This document shows, in pieces, positions 26,794 to 35,830 of a stretch of 64,000 nt of DNA. The notes under the pieces are model-generated. The model saw nothing but the letters and a program-made list of their open reading frames with translations. It was not told the DNA's origin and ran no database searches. Position 1 is the first letter of the stretch, and each line of letters begins with the position of its first letter. Position numbers and translations under genes: made by a program. Source of the DNA: Acinetobacter sp. SAAs474 (GTDB lineage Bacteria; Pseudomonadota; Gammaproteobacteria; Pseudomonadales; Moraxellaceae); assembly GCF_032823475.1 (NCBI RefSeq), contig NZ_CP127915.1, positions 3,224,001 through 3,288,000 of the forward strand. The letters run 5' to 3'.

Positions 26794-28245
26794 ATGCAAA
26801 ACGTAGAGTTACTTATTCACGGTCAATCCGTTGCTGCAAGTTCAGGTAAATACTTTGAAAGAATTAGCCCAATTGATGGCTCCATCGCATCAATGAGTGC
26901 AGCAGCAACCTTAGATGATGTTGATCGTGCTATTCAATCCGCTCATGAGGCATTTCAAACATGGGCTACGCTTTCTCCAACAGACCGTCGTTTAAAATTA
27001 CTCAAAGCGGCAGATCTTATGGATCAAAAAACTGAACAATTTATTCAGACAGCGATTCATGAAATAGGTTCAACTTCAACATGGTATGGCTTTAATGTTC
27101 ACCTTGCAGCCAATATGTTACGTGAAGCTGCTGCAATGACAACCCAAATTGATGGCAACATTATTCCATCAGATGTCCCCGGCAATATGGCAATGGGCAT
27201 TCGTGTTCCTTGTGGAGTCATTGTAGGAATGGCTCCGTGGAATGCGCCTGTAATTCTTGCAACTCGTGCACTTGCCATGCCTCTCGCATGTGGTAATACC
27301 GTAGTATTAAAAGCCTCCGAAGCCTGTCCCGCAACACACCGCTTAATTGGAGAGGTATTACATGAAGCAGGTATTGGTGATGGCGTGGTTAATGTCATTA
27401 CTCATGCACCTGAAGATGCAGCAAAAATCGTAGAACGATTAATTCAACATCCTCTGACTAAACGAATTAACTTTACAGGCTCTACACATGTAGGTCGAAT
27501 TATTGCTGAAATAGCCGCAAAATATTTAAAACCGGTATTACTTGAATTAGGTGGTAAAGCTCCAGTCATTGTACTTGAACATGCCGATCTTGATGAAACA
27601 GTAAATGCCATCGTATTTGGTGCTTTCTTTAACCAAGGACAAATTTGTATGTCAACCGAGCGTGTTCTGGTTGACGAAAAAATTGCAGAAAAACTTATTG
27701 AAAAATTAATCAATAAAATCAAAACAATTCATGCAGGAAATCCGCTTAATAGTCATGCACCACTCGGTACACTGGAAAGCCTTAAAGCCGCTACTCGTAT
27801 CCAAAAACTTGTAGAAGATGCACATGATAAAGGAGCGAGTATTCCATTAGGATTAAATATTGATGGAACCGTGATGCAACCGACTATTGTCGTAGATGTA
27901 ACTAAAGAAATGTTATTATATGCTGAAGAATCCTTTGGTCCAGTCTGTACCGTACAACGGTTTAAAACAGTCAATGAAGCGATTGAACTCGCGAATGATT
28001 CTGAGTTTGGCTTATCTTCAGCCGTCTTTAGCCAAAATTTAGCGGAAGCACTCTCTGTTGCAAAACGGATTGACTCAGGCATTTGTCATATTAATGGTGC
28101 AACCGTACACGACGAAGCACAAATGCCATTTGGGGGCGTAAAACAAAGTGGTTATGGACGCTTTGGAAGCAAGGCTTCGATAGCTGAATTTACTGAACTA
28201 CGTTGGATCACCATCCAAACCAGCCCACGTCATTATCCTATTTAA
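26794..28245 (+). CDS. hcaB: (hydroxy)benzaldehyde/vanillin dehydrogenase
   Basis: The 483-residue NAD-dependent aldehyde dehydrogenase oxidises the aldehyde released by HcaA (vanillin to vanillate, 4-hydroxybenzaldehyde to 4-hydroxybenzoate). Visible sites are PWNAPVILA (cofactor), the FTGST turn, catalytic Glu in LELGGKAPVIV and catalytic Cys in NQGQICMSTER. Length and motifs fit Vdh/HcaB. It lies 49 bp after hcaA with GTAAGGA before the ATG. Confidence 0.9.
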   Translation: MQNVELLIHGQSVAASSGKYFERISPIDGSIASMSAAATLDDVDRAIQSAHEAFQTWATLSPTDRRLKLLKAADLMDQKTEQFIQTAIHEIGSTSTWYGFNVHLAANMLREAAAMTTQIDGNIIPSDVPGNMAMGIRVPCGVIVGMAPWNAPVILATRALAMPLACGNTVVLKASEACPATHRLIGEVLHEAGIGDGVVNVITHAPEDAAKIVERLIQHPLTKRINFTGSTHVGRIIAEIAAKYLKPVLLELGGKAPVIVLEHADLDETVNAIVFGAFFNQGQICMSTERVLVDEKIAEKLIEKLINKIKTIHAGNPLNSHAPLGTLESLKAATRIQKLVEDAHDKGASIPLGLNIDGTVMQPTIVVDVTKEMLLYAEESFGPVCTVQRFKTVNEAIELANDSEFGLSSAVFSQNLAEALSVAKRIDSGICHINGATVHDEAQMPFGGVKQSGYGRFGSKASIAEFTELRWITIQTSPRHYPI

Positions 28246-28321
28246 CAAAGGAATAAGAGTTGACATGAAGTCAACTCTTTCCGTTAAAACAGAATAGATA
28301 AAATTACATGGAGTAATAACA

Positions 28322-30208
28322 ATGGCACACATGACAGTTCATGCACAAAAATATCCTGAGCGATTGGTTAAATTAGGTAGTCATGAAATAGATTTTAAAT
28401 ATAAAGACGAAACCTTATATATCTCTCCAAAGGAACAGCTCAAGCCTTATCCACAAAAATTGACAGACCGCTTGTTGCAATATGCAGCATCACATCCTCA
28501 TCGTATATTTGCAGCAAAACGCGATACTAAAGGCCAATGGGTTGAGCTGACTTATGCTGAAACTGTAAATCATGCATGGCGCATTGCTCAATCATTAAAA
28601 AAATATACACATTTATCTGATGATCGCCCAATTGTTATTTTATCTGGTAATGATCTTGAACATTTAACCTTATCTATGGGTGCGATGTTAGCGGGTATTC
28701 CATTTTCTGCTATCTCACCTGCATATTCACTTATTTCAAAAGATTTTGGAAAACTTAAGCATATTTTTGATGTCCTTACACCAGGACTTGTTTTTGCAAA
28801 TGATGGCGATGCTTTTGCAACAGCAATTGCAACTTGTCGTAATGCAGATGATATCGAGATCATCACCACATCAGGGCAATTTGCAGGCCAAGTATGTACT
28901 GCTTTTTCAGATTTACTGGATACTGAAATTACAGATATTCAATCACACTATGCCACTATTGATGAACATCAAATTGCAAAGTTTTTATTTACCTCTGGCT
29001 CTACAAAAATGCCAAAGGCTGTACCAACAACGCATTTAATGTTATGTACCAATCAGCAAATGTTGCTACAAACTTTCCCTGAATTTGCAGAAACGCCTCC
29101 TGTTTTAGTGGATTGGTTAGCATGGCATCATACTTTTGGTGGTAGTCATAATGTGGGTATTGCATTATACAATGGCGGAACAATCTATATTGATGACGGC
29201 AAGCCAGTACCTGGAAAGATGGAAGAAACTATTCGCAATTTAAAAGAGATTGCACCAACGGTTTATTTAAATGTGCCTAAAGGTTGGGAGGAAATTACGA
29301 CTGCATTGGAGCAAGATGCTAAATTACGTGAAAAATTCTTTAGTCGCGTTAAAATCCTATTTTTTGCAGGTGCAGCACTTTCTGAAGCAGGTTGGAATCG
29401 TTTAGATAAAATTGCACAAGATCATTGTGGTGAGCGTATTCGAATCATGAGCGGTTTGGGTATGACTGAAACTGCACCATCATGTGTCTTTACAACAGGT
29501 CCTAAAGTCATGGCTGGTTTTATTGGCTATCCAGCACCCGGCTGTGAAATCAAGCTTAGTCCTTTGGGTGACAAGCTTGAATTTTGTGTCCGTGGAAAAA
29601 ATGTGATGAAACACTATTGGCGTTTAGCACATGATCAACAAGCCGATATTTTTGATGACGAAGGATTTTACCGTACGGGCGATGCTGTTGTTTTAGTCGA
29701 TCCCAATGATCCTAGTCAAGGTCTAATGTATGATGGACGTATTGCCGAGGACTTTAAACTTAATACGGGTACTTTTGTCAATGTTGGTACTTTACGAAAT
29801 AAAGTGCTCATCAACGGCAATTTACTGATCCAAGATGTTTGTATTACAGGTTCAAATCTAAATGCAATTGGATTTCTTATTTTTCCAAAAATCAGCGCTT
29901 GTGCTGAATATAGTGGTTTACACATACAAACTGCCACCACTGAAGAAATATTAACGCATCCAAAAGTTCAACATTGGTTTAAACAATTTTTATTGAACTT
30001 TAATAAAGATGCAACTGGCAGTTCCAATACCGTATCCATGCTGTATTTAATGGTTGAACCACCTCAACTTGATGCTGGTGAAACAACAGATAAAGGTAAT
30101 TTAAATCAAAATGGTATTTTAAAGCGTAGAGCTACGATGGTTCAAGAACTCTATGAAAAGCATATTAATAATCCGCTCATCATCCGGATTCCGACCTTAA
30201 AACAATAA
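28322..30208 (+). CDS. hcaC: feruloyl/hydroxycinnamoyl-CoA ligase
   Basis: The 628-residue ATP-dependent ligase activates ferulate, caffeate or p-coumarate to CoA thioesters, the first step of the pathway. Motifs are FTSGSTKMPKAVP (P-loop-like A3), GLGMTETAPS (A5) and FYRTGDAVVLVD (A7), as in Fcs/HcaC enzymes. The length (about 620) is that of this subfamily, longer than typical acyl-CoA ligases. The C-terminal lysine region GNLNQNGILKRRA differs from the common PxTxxGK motif, which is also family-typical. GGAG lies before the ATG. Confidence 0.9.
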   Translation: MAHMTVHAQKYPERLVKLGSHEIDFKYKDETLYISPKEQLKPYPQKLTDRLLQYAASHPHRIFAAKRDTKGQWVELTYAETVNHAWRIAQSLKKYTHLSDDRPIVILSGNDLEHLTLSMGAMLAGIPFSAISPAYSLISKDFGKLKHIFDVLTPGLVFANDGDAFATAIATCRNADDIEIITTSGQFAGQVCTAFSDLLDTEITDIQSHYATIDEHQIAKFLFTSGSTKMPKAVPTTHLMLCTNQQMLLQTFPEFAETPPVLVDWLAWHHTFGGSHNVGIALYNGGTIYIDDGKPVPGKMEETIRNLKEIAPTVYLNVPKGWEEITTALEQDAKLREKFFSRVKILFFAGAALSEAGWNRLDKIAQDHCGERIRIMSGLGMTETAPSCVFTTGPKVMAGFIGYPAPGCEIKLSPLGDKLEFCVRGKNVMKHYWRLAHDQQADIFDDEGFYRTGDAVVLVDPNDPSQGLMYDGRIAEDFKLNTGTFVNVGTLRNKVLINGNLLIQDVCITGSNLNAIGFLIFPKISACAEYSGLHIQTATTEEILTHPKVQHWFKQFLLNFNKDATGSSNTVSMLYLMVEPPQLDAGETTDKGNLNQNGILKRRATMVQELYEKHINNPLIIRIPTLKQ

Positions 30209-30280
30209 CTTTTTACCCTTTACTCAGCAGCTCTTTTATAGGGCCGCTTGGATTTTTACGTCCTCAAAAAGGAAGACTTT

Positions 30281-31420
30281 ATGCAAAATGATAGTGATTT
30301 CGAATTATTTCGCCACAATTACCAGCGCTTTTTGGCTGAACACGTTTCCCCTTATTATGCGTCATGGGAAGAACAAGAACTCATCCCGCGCGAACTATGG
30401 CATAAGCTTGGTCAGAATGGATTTCTATGTGTTGATATTCCTGAAGAATATGGAGGATACGGTGCACCTATCTATTATTCACAAATGCTAATCGAAGAAA
30501 CAGCAAAAGCCGGATTTACATCCCTTGCAGTTGGAATTGGTGGACAAAGTGAATTAGTTTCACCCTATATTCAAAATATTGGTAGTGAAGAACAAAAACA
30601 ATATTGGCTTCCCAAAATGGTCTCAGGTGAAGTTGTCACTGCAATTGCAATGACTGAGGCCAATGCAGGTTCAGATTTACAAGCGATCCGTACTCAAGCA
30701 ATTTTAGATGGTGATCACTATATTGTTGATGGTTCTAAGACCTTTATCTCTAATGGTCATCATGCAGACTTAATTGTTTTAGTTGCAAAAACAGATCCTC
30801 AAGCACGTGCAAAAGGTATTTCTATTTTATTGGTTGATGCACATTTAGAAGGTGTTAAAAAAGGTCGTGGTTTAAAGAAAATTGGGCTACATGCTCAAGA
30901 TACCGCTGAACTTTTCTTTGATCAGGTTCGTGTACCTCAATCTCAATTACTTGGTCAAGAAGGTCAAGGTTTTAACTATTTAATGCAAGAACTACCTCGT
31001 GAACGGTTAAGTATTTCCTTAATGGCTTTAGGCGCAATGCTCGGTGCAATTGAAATTACAAAAGAATATGTCCTTGAACGAAAGGCATTTGGTCAACCGT
31101 TATCTCAATTTCAAAATACCCGTTTTGTTCTTGCACAAGCACAAATAAAAGCACGTGCAGCAGACGCTTTTGTAGAACGCTGTAAAGACCTATATCACAA
31201 AAATGCTTTAAGTATTACAGAAGCTGCTGCTTTGAAATGCTTTATTACCGAAACCCAATGTGAAGTGATTGACCAACTTCTTCAACTTTTTGGCGGTTAT
31301 GGCTATATGCAAGAATATCCAATTTCACGTTTTTTTGTAGATGCACGAGTACAAAAAATTTATGGCGGAACAAACGAAATTATGAAAGAGATTGTTGCAC
31401 GTGAACTCTTAGGAAAATAA
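30281..31420 (+). CDS. hcaD: acyl-CoA dehydrogenase of the hca operon
   Basis: About 379 residues from the ATG at 30281, which has AAGGAAG just upstream; a TTG at 30248 is less likely. Acyl-CoA dehydrogenase signatures are AMTEANAGSDLQA, FISNGHHAD and IYGGTNEIMKEI. The catalytic Glu of the YEGT motif is replaced by Gly (YGGT), as in isovaleryl-type enzymes, which use another Glu. HcaD of A. baylyi is thought to convert saturated phenylpropionyl-CoA esters to cinnamoyl-CoAs, which widens the substrate range to hydrocaffeate-type acids. The same role is inferred here. Confidence 0.85.
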   Translation: MQNDSDFELFRHNYQRFLAEHVSPYYASWEEQELIPRELWHKLGQNGFLCVDIPEEYGGYGAPIYYSQMLIEETAKAGFTSLAVGIGGQSELVSPYIQNIGSEEQKQYWLPKMVSGEVVTAIAMTEANAGSDLQAIRTQAILDGDHYIVDGSKTFISNGHHADLIVLVAKTDPQARAKGISILLVDAHLEGVKKGRGLKKIGLHAQDTAELFFDQVRVPQSQLLGQEGQGFNYLMQELPRERLSISLMALGAMLGAIEITKEYVLERKAFGQPLSQFQNTRFVLAQAQIKARAADAFVERCKDLYHKNALSITEAAALKCFITETQCEVIDQLLQLFGGYGYMQEYPISRFFVDARVQKIYGGTNEIMKEIVARELLGK

Positions 31421-31474
31421 ATATTTACTGATTTAAAACAATATTTTTCAGCATATTTTAAGGATGAAATAACG

Positions 31475-32728
31475 ATGAAAAAAATATGGACTATGCCATT
31501 TTTACTGTTAACGATGCCTGCTTTTGCAGATAGTTTTATTGCAGATAGTACTGTCGAGCTGACAGCACGAAACTTTTATTTTGATCGTGACTATACTGAT
31601 ATCTCAACTTATCCAGCAGCAAAAGATTGGAGCCAAGGATTTATTTTAAAAATGAACTCAGGCTATACAGAAGGCCCTATCGGCTTTGGTATAGACTTAT
31701 TAGGTACAGCAGGATTTAAACTTCATGGAGATGCTAAGCATGCCGGAACAGGAAATATACCACGAGATCCTATTACCAATGAACCTCAAGGTAGCTATGG
31801 TGAATTACGCTATACTGGCAAAATTAAAGTTGGAAAAACTGATTTACGTATAGGCACACTACAACCGATGACACCTGTCTTAGTCGGTTCTCCAGCAAGG
31901 CTACTTCCGCAGACTTATCGTGGTATAGCTTTAAATATAAAAGATATTCCTCAATTGGATTTTCAAGCCTCATATATTGATAAAGTGAATCATCGAGATT
32001 CTACAGATTATGAAAAAATAAAGATTTCGGGTGTGAATGGGCGCTTTATTGCTGCTGAAACAAATCATTTATATTATGTTGGTGGCCATTATGATCTACC
32101 ATCAGCACCATTACGTCTAACTTCATTTTATATGGATGTTCATGATATCTTTCATCAAAAACTACTTGGTTTAACCTATCAATACCCCATTAATGAACAT
32201 AATACCTTAACCAGCCAAATCAGATATTACATCAACAGGGACTCAGGAAAAGCAAATGCTGGACTAGTGGATAATGATTTAATTCATGCACATGTTGAAC
32301 TCAAACATAAAGCGCATAAATTCATCCTATCGAGCTTTCATCATCAAGGTGAAACAGCATTTCCTTATTTAACTGGTGGAGAAACTGGTCTGATGATTGA
32401 TACTTGGACAGGTGAATTCCTAAATGCTAAGGAAAAAGTGTATAGCGCTAGATATGAATATGATTTCAAAAAGTATGTACCAGGTCTTCGATTTATGACT
32501 CGTTATACAAAGGGTACTAATATCTATGCCCCTCGTTTAGGTGGAACCCACCTTAAAGAAGATGAACTGGACTTCGACATCGGCTATACCATACAAAGTG
32601 GGTTCTTAAAAAATTTAGCATTAAGAGCACGCTATGCAATATACAATAATAATATGCTTTCCAATGCTAACATTAAACCTGCCAATGAAACGCGCATTAA
32701 TATTGATTACACATGGAAGTTTAAATAA
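31475..32728 (+). CDS. hcaE: OprD-family outer-membrane porin
   Basis: The 417-residue protein has a signal peptide cut near PAFA-DS (residue 18) and an OprD-like barrel: early SFIADSTVELTARNFYFDRD, repeated aromatic strands and an aromatic end (YTWKFK). OprD porins admit specific carboxylates, and the position after hcaD matches the porin-like HcaE of A. baylyi. It probably lets hydroxycinnamates or vanillate through the outer membrane. Confidence 0.85.
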   Translation: MKKIWTMPFLLLTMPAFADSFIADSTVELTARNFYFDRDYTDISTYPAAKDWSQGFILKMNSGYTEGPIGFGIDLLGTAGFKLHGDAKHAGTGNIPRDPITNEPQGSYGELRYTGKIKVGKTDLRIGTLQPMTPVLVGSPARLLPQTYRGIALNIKDIPQLDFQASYIDKVNHRDSTDYEKIKISGVNGRFIAAETNHLYYVGGHYDLPSAPLRLTSFYMDVHDIFHQKLLGLTYQYPINEHNTLTSQIRYYINRDSGKANAGLVDNDLIHAHVELKHKAHKFILSSFHHQGETAFPYLTGGETGLMIDTWTGEFLNAKEKVYSARYEYDFKKYVPGLRFMTRYTKGTNIYAPRLGGTHLKEDELDFDIGYTIQSGFLKNLALRARYAIYNNNMLSNANIKPANETRINIDYTWKFK

Positions 32729-32736
32729 ATCTGCTT

Positions 32737-32763
32737 AGGTTCTGTATCCTCAGAACCTTTTTA
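32737..32763 (+). terminator. terminator after the porin gene
   Basis: AGGTTCTG and CAGAACCT form an 8-bp stem with loop TATCCT followed by five T. It splits the hca operon, so the two following genes depend on read-through or on their own promoter. Confidence 0.75.
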
Positions 32764-32781
32764 TTCTAGTGAGCGCATGCC

Positions 32782-33318
32782 GTGAAATATTTATTTGGTC
32801 TATGTATTGGCTTAGGATTTTCAATACTTAGCTATGCTGATACAAAATTCACTCCACCACCATTAACACTTGAACCTCTTGCCACATTTAAAGTGGACTT
32901 AAATGCACCTGTTTGGGAATTAGGAAAAACATCTGATTTAGGTCAACGACGTATTATTCCAATTACTGGTGGAACATTTGCAGGACCTTTGATTAAGGGA
33001 CGAATATTAAATAATGGTGCAGATTGGCAAACTGTTGATAGTAATGGGCTTGCACATATAGATACGCGCTATCTGCTGGAAACAGAAGATGGTGCTCTTA
33101 TTTATTTGCAAACCAAAGGCTATCGTTACGGTTCACCAGCTATCCTTAAACAGCTCAGTCTCGGACATGATGTTGATCCAACACAATATTATTTTAAATT
33201 AACCATGCAATTTGAAACTAGTGCGCCTCAATATGCTTGGTTAAATAAAACAATTGCTGTTGGTAGTGCCATGCGTCTTGGAAAAGCCGTTATTTATGAT
33301 GCTTTTACTATTAAATAG
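32782..33318 (+). CDS. exported DUF3237-family protein
   Basis: The 178-residue product begins at GTG (32782), has a signal peptide cut near SYA-DT (residue 20) and a DUF3237-type beta-barrel domain (PLATFKVDL, GRRIIPITGGTFAGP-like and a C-terminal WLNKTIAVGSAMR). DUF3237 proteins have no firmly established function but recur next to aromatic-acid catabolic genes. An exported form next to hca genes suggests work on the substrate in the periplasm, which is inference. Confidence 0.65.
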   Translation: MKYLFGLCIGLGFSILSYADTKFTPPPLTLEPLATFKVDLNAPVWELGKTSDLGQRRIIPITGGTFAGPLIKGRILNNGADWQTVDSNGLAHIDTRYLLETEDGALIYLQTKGYRYGSPAILKQLSLGHDVDPTQYYFKLTMQFETSAPQYAWLNKTIAVGSAMRLGKAVIYDAFTIK

Positions 33319-33360
33319 CATGCTAAAAATAATCCAAAAAATCATGGAAGGATCCATAAT

Positions 33361-33750
33361 ATGAAAACCACAATATTCAGCCAACTCCCTCCTATTCATC
33401 ATTTACTTGGTGGACATAATATTCATTGGGATGCTGATCAACGTGAAATCAGCATTGATTACATTGCGCTTGAAAGCTTTACCAATCCACGTGGGACAGT
33501 TGAAGGGGGTATGATTTGTGCCATGCTTGATGATGCAATGGGAATTTTAGCTGCACTCAATCACATACAAAAACCAGCAGCAACAATTAATCTATCAATG
33601 GATTTTTTTAGAGCATGCGAAGTCGGTACAGTTCAAACAAAAGCATGGTTTATTAAAGAAGGTAAGAAAATTCTTCGTATTGAAAGTGAAGCTTGGCAAT
33701 CTCAAACACTGATTGCAAAAACCAGTGCCACATTTATGATTTTAGATTAA
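33361..33750 (+). CDS. PaaI-type hotdog thioesterase
   Basis: The 129-residue single hotdog domain has NPRGTVEGGMICAMLDDAMG (helix with the catalytic Glu/Asp), TINLSMDFFRA and the C-terminal strand LRIESEAWQ. Such thioesterases hydrolyse aromatic acyl-CoAs and here may rescue CoA from stalled hydroxycinnamoyl intermediates. GGAAGGA precedes the ATG. It is last in the hca block, followed by a terminator. Confidence 0.8.
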   Translation: MKTTIFSQLPPIHHLLGGHNIHWDADQREISIDYIALESFTNPRGTVEGGMICAMLDDAMGILAALNHIQKPAATINLSMDFFRACEVGTVQTKAWFIKEGKKILRIESEAWQSQTLIAKTSATFMILD

Positions 33751-33770
33751 CTTAAAATAATCCATATTAA

Positions 33771-33795
33771 AAGGTCAGTAACAATTACTGGCCTT
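33771..33795 (+). terminator. terminator at the end of the hca block
   Basis: AAGGTCAGTAA and TTACTGGCCTT form an 11-bp stem (one G-U pair) with a 3-nt loop. The T tail is weak (TTGTATCATTTT), but the position after the last gene suits termination. Confidence 0.6.
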
Positions 33796-34365
33796 GTATC
33801 ATTTTAGTATACTGTCGATGCGTTAAATAGCGATAAATACTGTCTAATGTTTACCTTGAATAGGCATATCAAAATCATCAATGACCTGACTATCATGCTC
33901 TCAAATATGCCGTATATTTTTTTAATATTTTTTAGAAATCCTAAGTATTAAGCAAGATATATTCTGGACGGAGAATAAATTCCAACTAAAATTCTAAGGA
34001 TTTCGTCTGATCTATTTTTAATAAAAATCGAACATTCGGCTATGGTTAAAAATGAGTTTTGTACGATATATAATGACTTTGTTCGATGATCGCGCAAAAT
34101 ATTTTTTGCCTTAAAATTAAATTATAGTTCTTATACTGGTCCAGAAATTAAAATATAGTCAATCTAGACCAATAAAACAAAATAAATCATTCGCTATAAA
34201 GAATTCTTTCAATAAAAGATACTTACATCATTTCAGATCATTTTAATAATAAGCTTTGGTCAATAGATCGCTTAGAAAAAACTGCAGCACTCATTGAATT
34301 GAGTTCGAGTATACCTTTGAGCTTTATGAGACAAGTATTGATTATTTGCTGGCGCACTTGGTCAT
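33796..34365. other. gene-poor gap before IS debris
   Basis: About 570 bp, very AT-rich, with no convincing frame. Short coding-like words appear near 34260-34340 but I could not assign them. The right part merges into an IS3-type remnant. Confidence 0.35.
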
Positions 34366-34545
34366 CCACAAAGCAATGATATAGTAAAATCTCTGTTAAA
34401 ACTTTTAAGCGAGGTTATATCTATGGAAGTGATTTACCAAAAGCAGTCATGAAATATTGCCCATCTAGATTCAGGGCTATAATTACCATCATCCATATCG
34501 TGGATTAAAAATAAAATATTCTTGGGAATTTCGTTGGCTAAAATT
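34366..34545 (+). pseudogene. IS3-family transposase (OrfB) C-terminal remnant
   Basis: With two frame changes this stretch reads PQSND, then TFKRGYIYGSDLPKAVM and finally YNYHHPYRGLKIKYSWEFRW. It matches the end of IS3 integrases (P-Q-S-N-G ... K-R-D-Y-V-Y-G-S-D ... Y-N-x-x-H-P-H-R-G-L-K). The IS5-type element starts immediately after it, so one element landed at the edge of the remains of another. Confidence 0.65.
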
Positions 34546-34546
34546 A

Positions 34547-35301
34547 GGGCGTGTCCTCATTTGAAGAATAATATTTAAACGCCTAGAATAATGAAATTTC
34601 ATGGTTGCTATAGCTCAAAGAACAGTAGAAATATTATGGAAGCTATTTTATGGAAACTACGCACAGGTGCGACATGGCGTGATATTCCTCAAGAGTTTTG
34701 CCCTTGGAAAACTGCTTATAACCGTTTTAATCGCTGGGCTATGAAAGGCTTATGGGATAAATTTTTTTCAAACTACGAGGCAGCTTGGACCAAGAATGGG
34801 TATTCATTGATGGAAGCTACATACGCGCGCATCAGCATGCAAGTGGAGCTCGGCATGGCTTCGAGCGTGCAATTGGACAATCTCGTGGAGGACTCACAAC
34901 AAAGATTCATCTTGCAACCGACGCGAATGGATTACCGATTGATTTTAAAATCACTGGGGGTGATGTCCATGACAGCCAAGTTGCAGAACACCTAATAGAT
35001 CTAATTGAAACAGCAGATTATCTAATCGCGGACAAGGGATATGATTCTGAACATATCAAAAAGTCAGCTAGAAATCGAAAAATGATACCTATTATTCCAT
35101 TAAGATCAAATAGTAAGAAATTCAATCCTGATTCTGATAAGTACTTATATCGCTTAAGGCATTTAGTTGAGAATACCTTTGCAAGATTAAAACACTTCCG
35201 TGCAATAGCAACTCGATTTGATAAACTCGCACGTAATTATCAGTCTATGATTTATATCGCCTGCATGTTCATTTGGTGTAAATCTAAATGAGGACACACC
35301 C
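34547..35301 (+). mobile_element. IS5-family (IS427-like) insertion sequence, 755 bp
   Basis: The terminal inverted repeats are GGGCGTGTCCTCAT at 34547-34560 and ATGAGGACACACCC at 35288-35301, 14 bp with one mismatch. A TA dinucleotide flanks both ends, fitting the short target duplication of this group. The element carries an OrfA/OrfB pair joined by a frameshift. It is somewhat shorter than the usual 800-900 bp because the OrfA beginning is short, so it may be defective. Confidence 0.85.
34591..35291 (+). CDS. IS5-type transposase, two overlapping frames
   Basis: OrfA (34591-34995) has LRTGATWRDIPQEFCPWKTAYNRF, the N-terminal region of IS427-group transposases, but lacks the usual first ~40 residues (ELTDEQW...). 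OrfB (34785-35291, or in frame from 34761) has DDE-domain pieces: WVFIDGSYIRAHQHASG with the first Asp, ATDANGLPIDF, LIADKGYDSE with the second Asp, and the NTFARLKHFR region with the Glu just before it. OrfB is in the -1 frame, and a T7 run at 34762-34768 is a likely slippage site. The product would cut and rejoin the element ends. The short OrfA suggests reduced activity. Confidence 0.8.
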
Positions 35302-35307
35302 TAGTTT

Positions 35308-35509
35308 ATGTCGATAGGATAAACATAATGCCACCTTCATGTCGATATTTTTTATAAAAATCGACATATAGTTATAATCATGTCGATTAGTTATAATCAT
35401 GTCGATGTAATAAACATGAATAGATAAAGATGTCGATAAAACCCAAAGAATCGAACATAAGGCTTTTAATATGTCGACGGTATAAATACATTAATGGTCA
35501 TGTGTCGAT
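35308..35509 (+). repeat. helically phased ATGTCGAT repeat array
   Basis: Eight copies of (A/G)TGTCGAT or a one-base variant lie at 35308, 35339, 35360 (inverted), 35380, 35399, 35430, 35471 and 35502. Steps are 31, 21, 20, 19, 31, 41 and 31 bp, close to whole turns of DNA. Two copies sit in a perfect 19-bp tandem repeat (35369-35387 and 35388-35406). Such phased short repeats are typical of replication iterons or of arm-type integrase sites. The array begins 7 bp after the IS5-type element. Confidence 0.7.
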
Positions 35510-35552
35510 TTGGATGTAAAAAATAAAGATTAAAAGCTTTACCCAAAACTCA

Positions 35553-35792
35553 TCAAAGCAATTGCAATACATCTGCCCAAACTTCTACCACTTCCCAATC
35601 TGCTCCAATGGCCTTATCTTTCCATTTCCTTGTCCGTAAACTACTCTCAATATAAACCTTACTATCTTTTTTAAGTTCTTTGTCTGCTATCTCGGCTAAT
35701 CGATTACTAAAAGTGGCAATACTCCCACCATTAGGAAATTGTTTTTTTTCAGGGCCATGATCTAAAATACCCATTAAAATAACTTTGTTCAC
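35553..35792 (-). pseudogene. ssb: internally deleted single-stranded DNA-binding protein gene
   Basis: The 79-residue frame starts at GTG and reads MNKVILMGILDHGPEKKQFP through GGSIATFS, then jumps to NRLAEIADKELKKDSKVYIE and RTRKWKDK to a C-terminus like ADVLQLL. In normal SSB about 33 residues lie between ATFS and NRLAE. That segment includes conserved aromatic residues for DNA binding. The frame is kept, but the OB fold cannot form normally. The C-terminal acidic tip is also missing. This is a mobile-element-type ssb remnant. Confidence 0.75.
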
Positions 35793-35815
35793 GTTTAGCT
35801 TTGTTCACGTTTAGC
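35784..35815. repeat. 16-bp tandem duplication at the ssb start
   Basis: TTTGTTCACGTTTAGC occurs twice, at 35784-35799 and 35800-35815, duplicating the GTG start region of the ssb remnant. It looks like replication slippage. Confidence 0.8.
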
Positions 35816-35830
35816 ATTGTTCTAAATCTT

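Noticed and set aside
35308..35509. CRISPR array
   Set aside because: Repeats are only 8 bp (one 19-bp tandem pair) with irregular short spacings; no 23-37-bp repeats with unique spacers and no cas genes.
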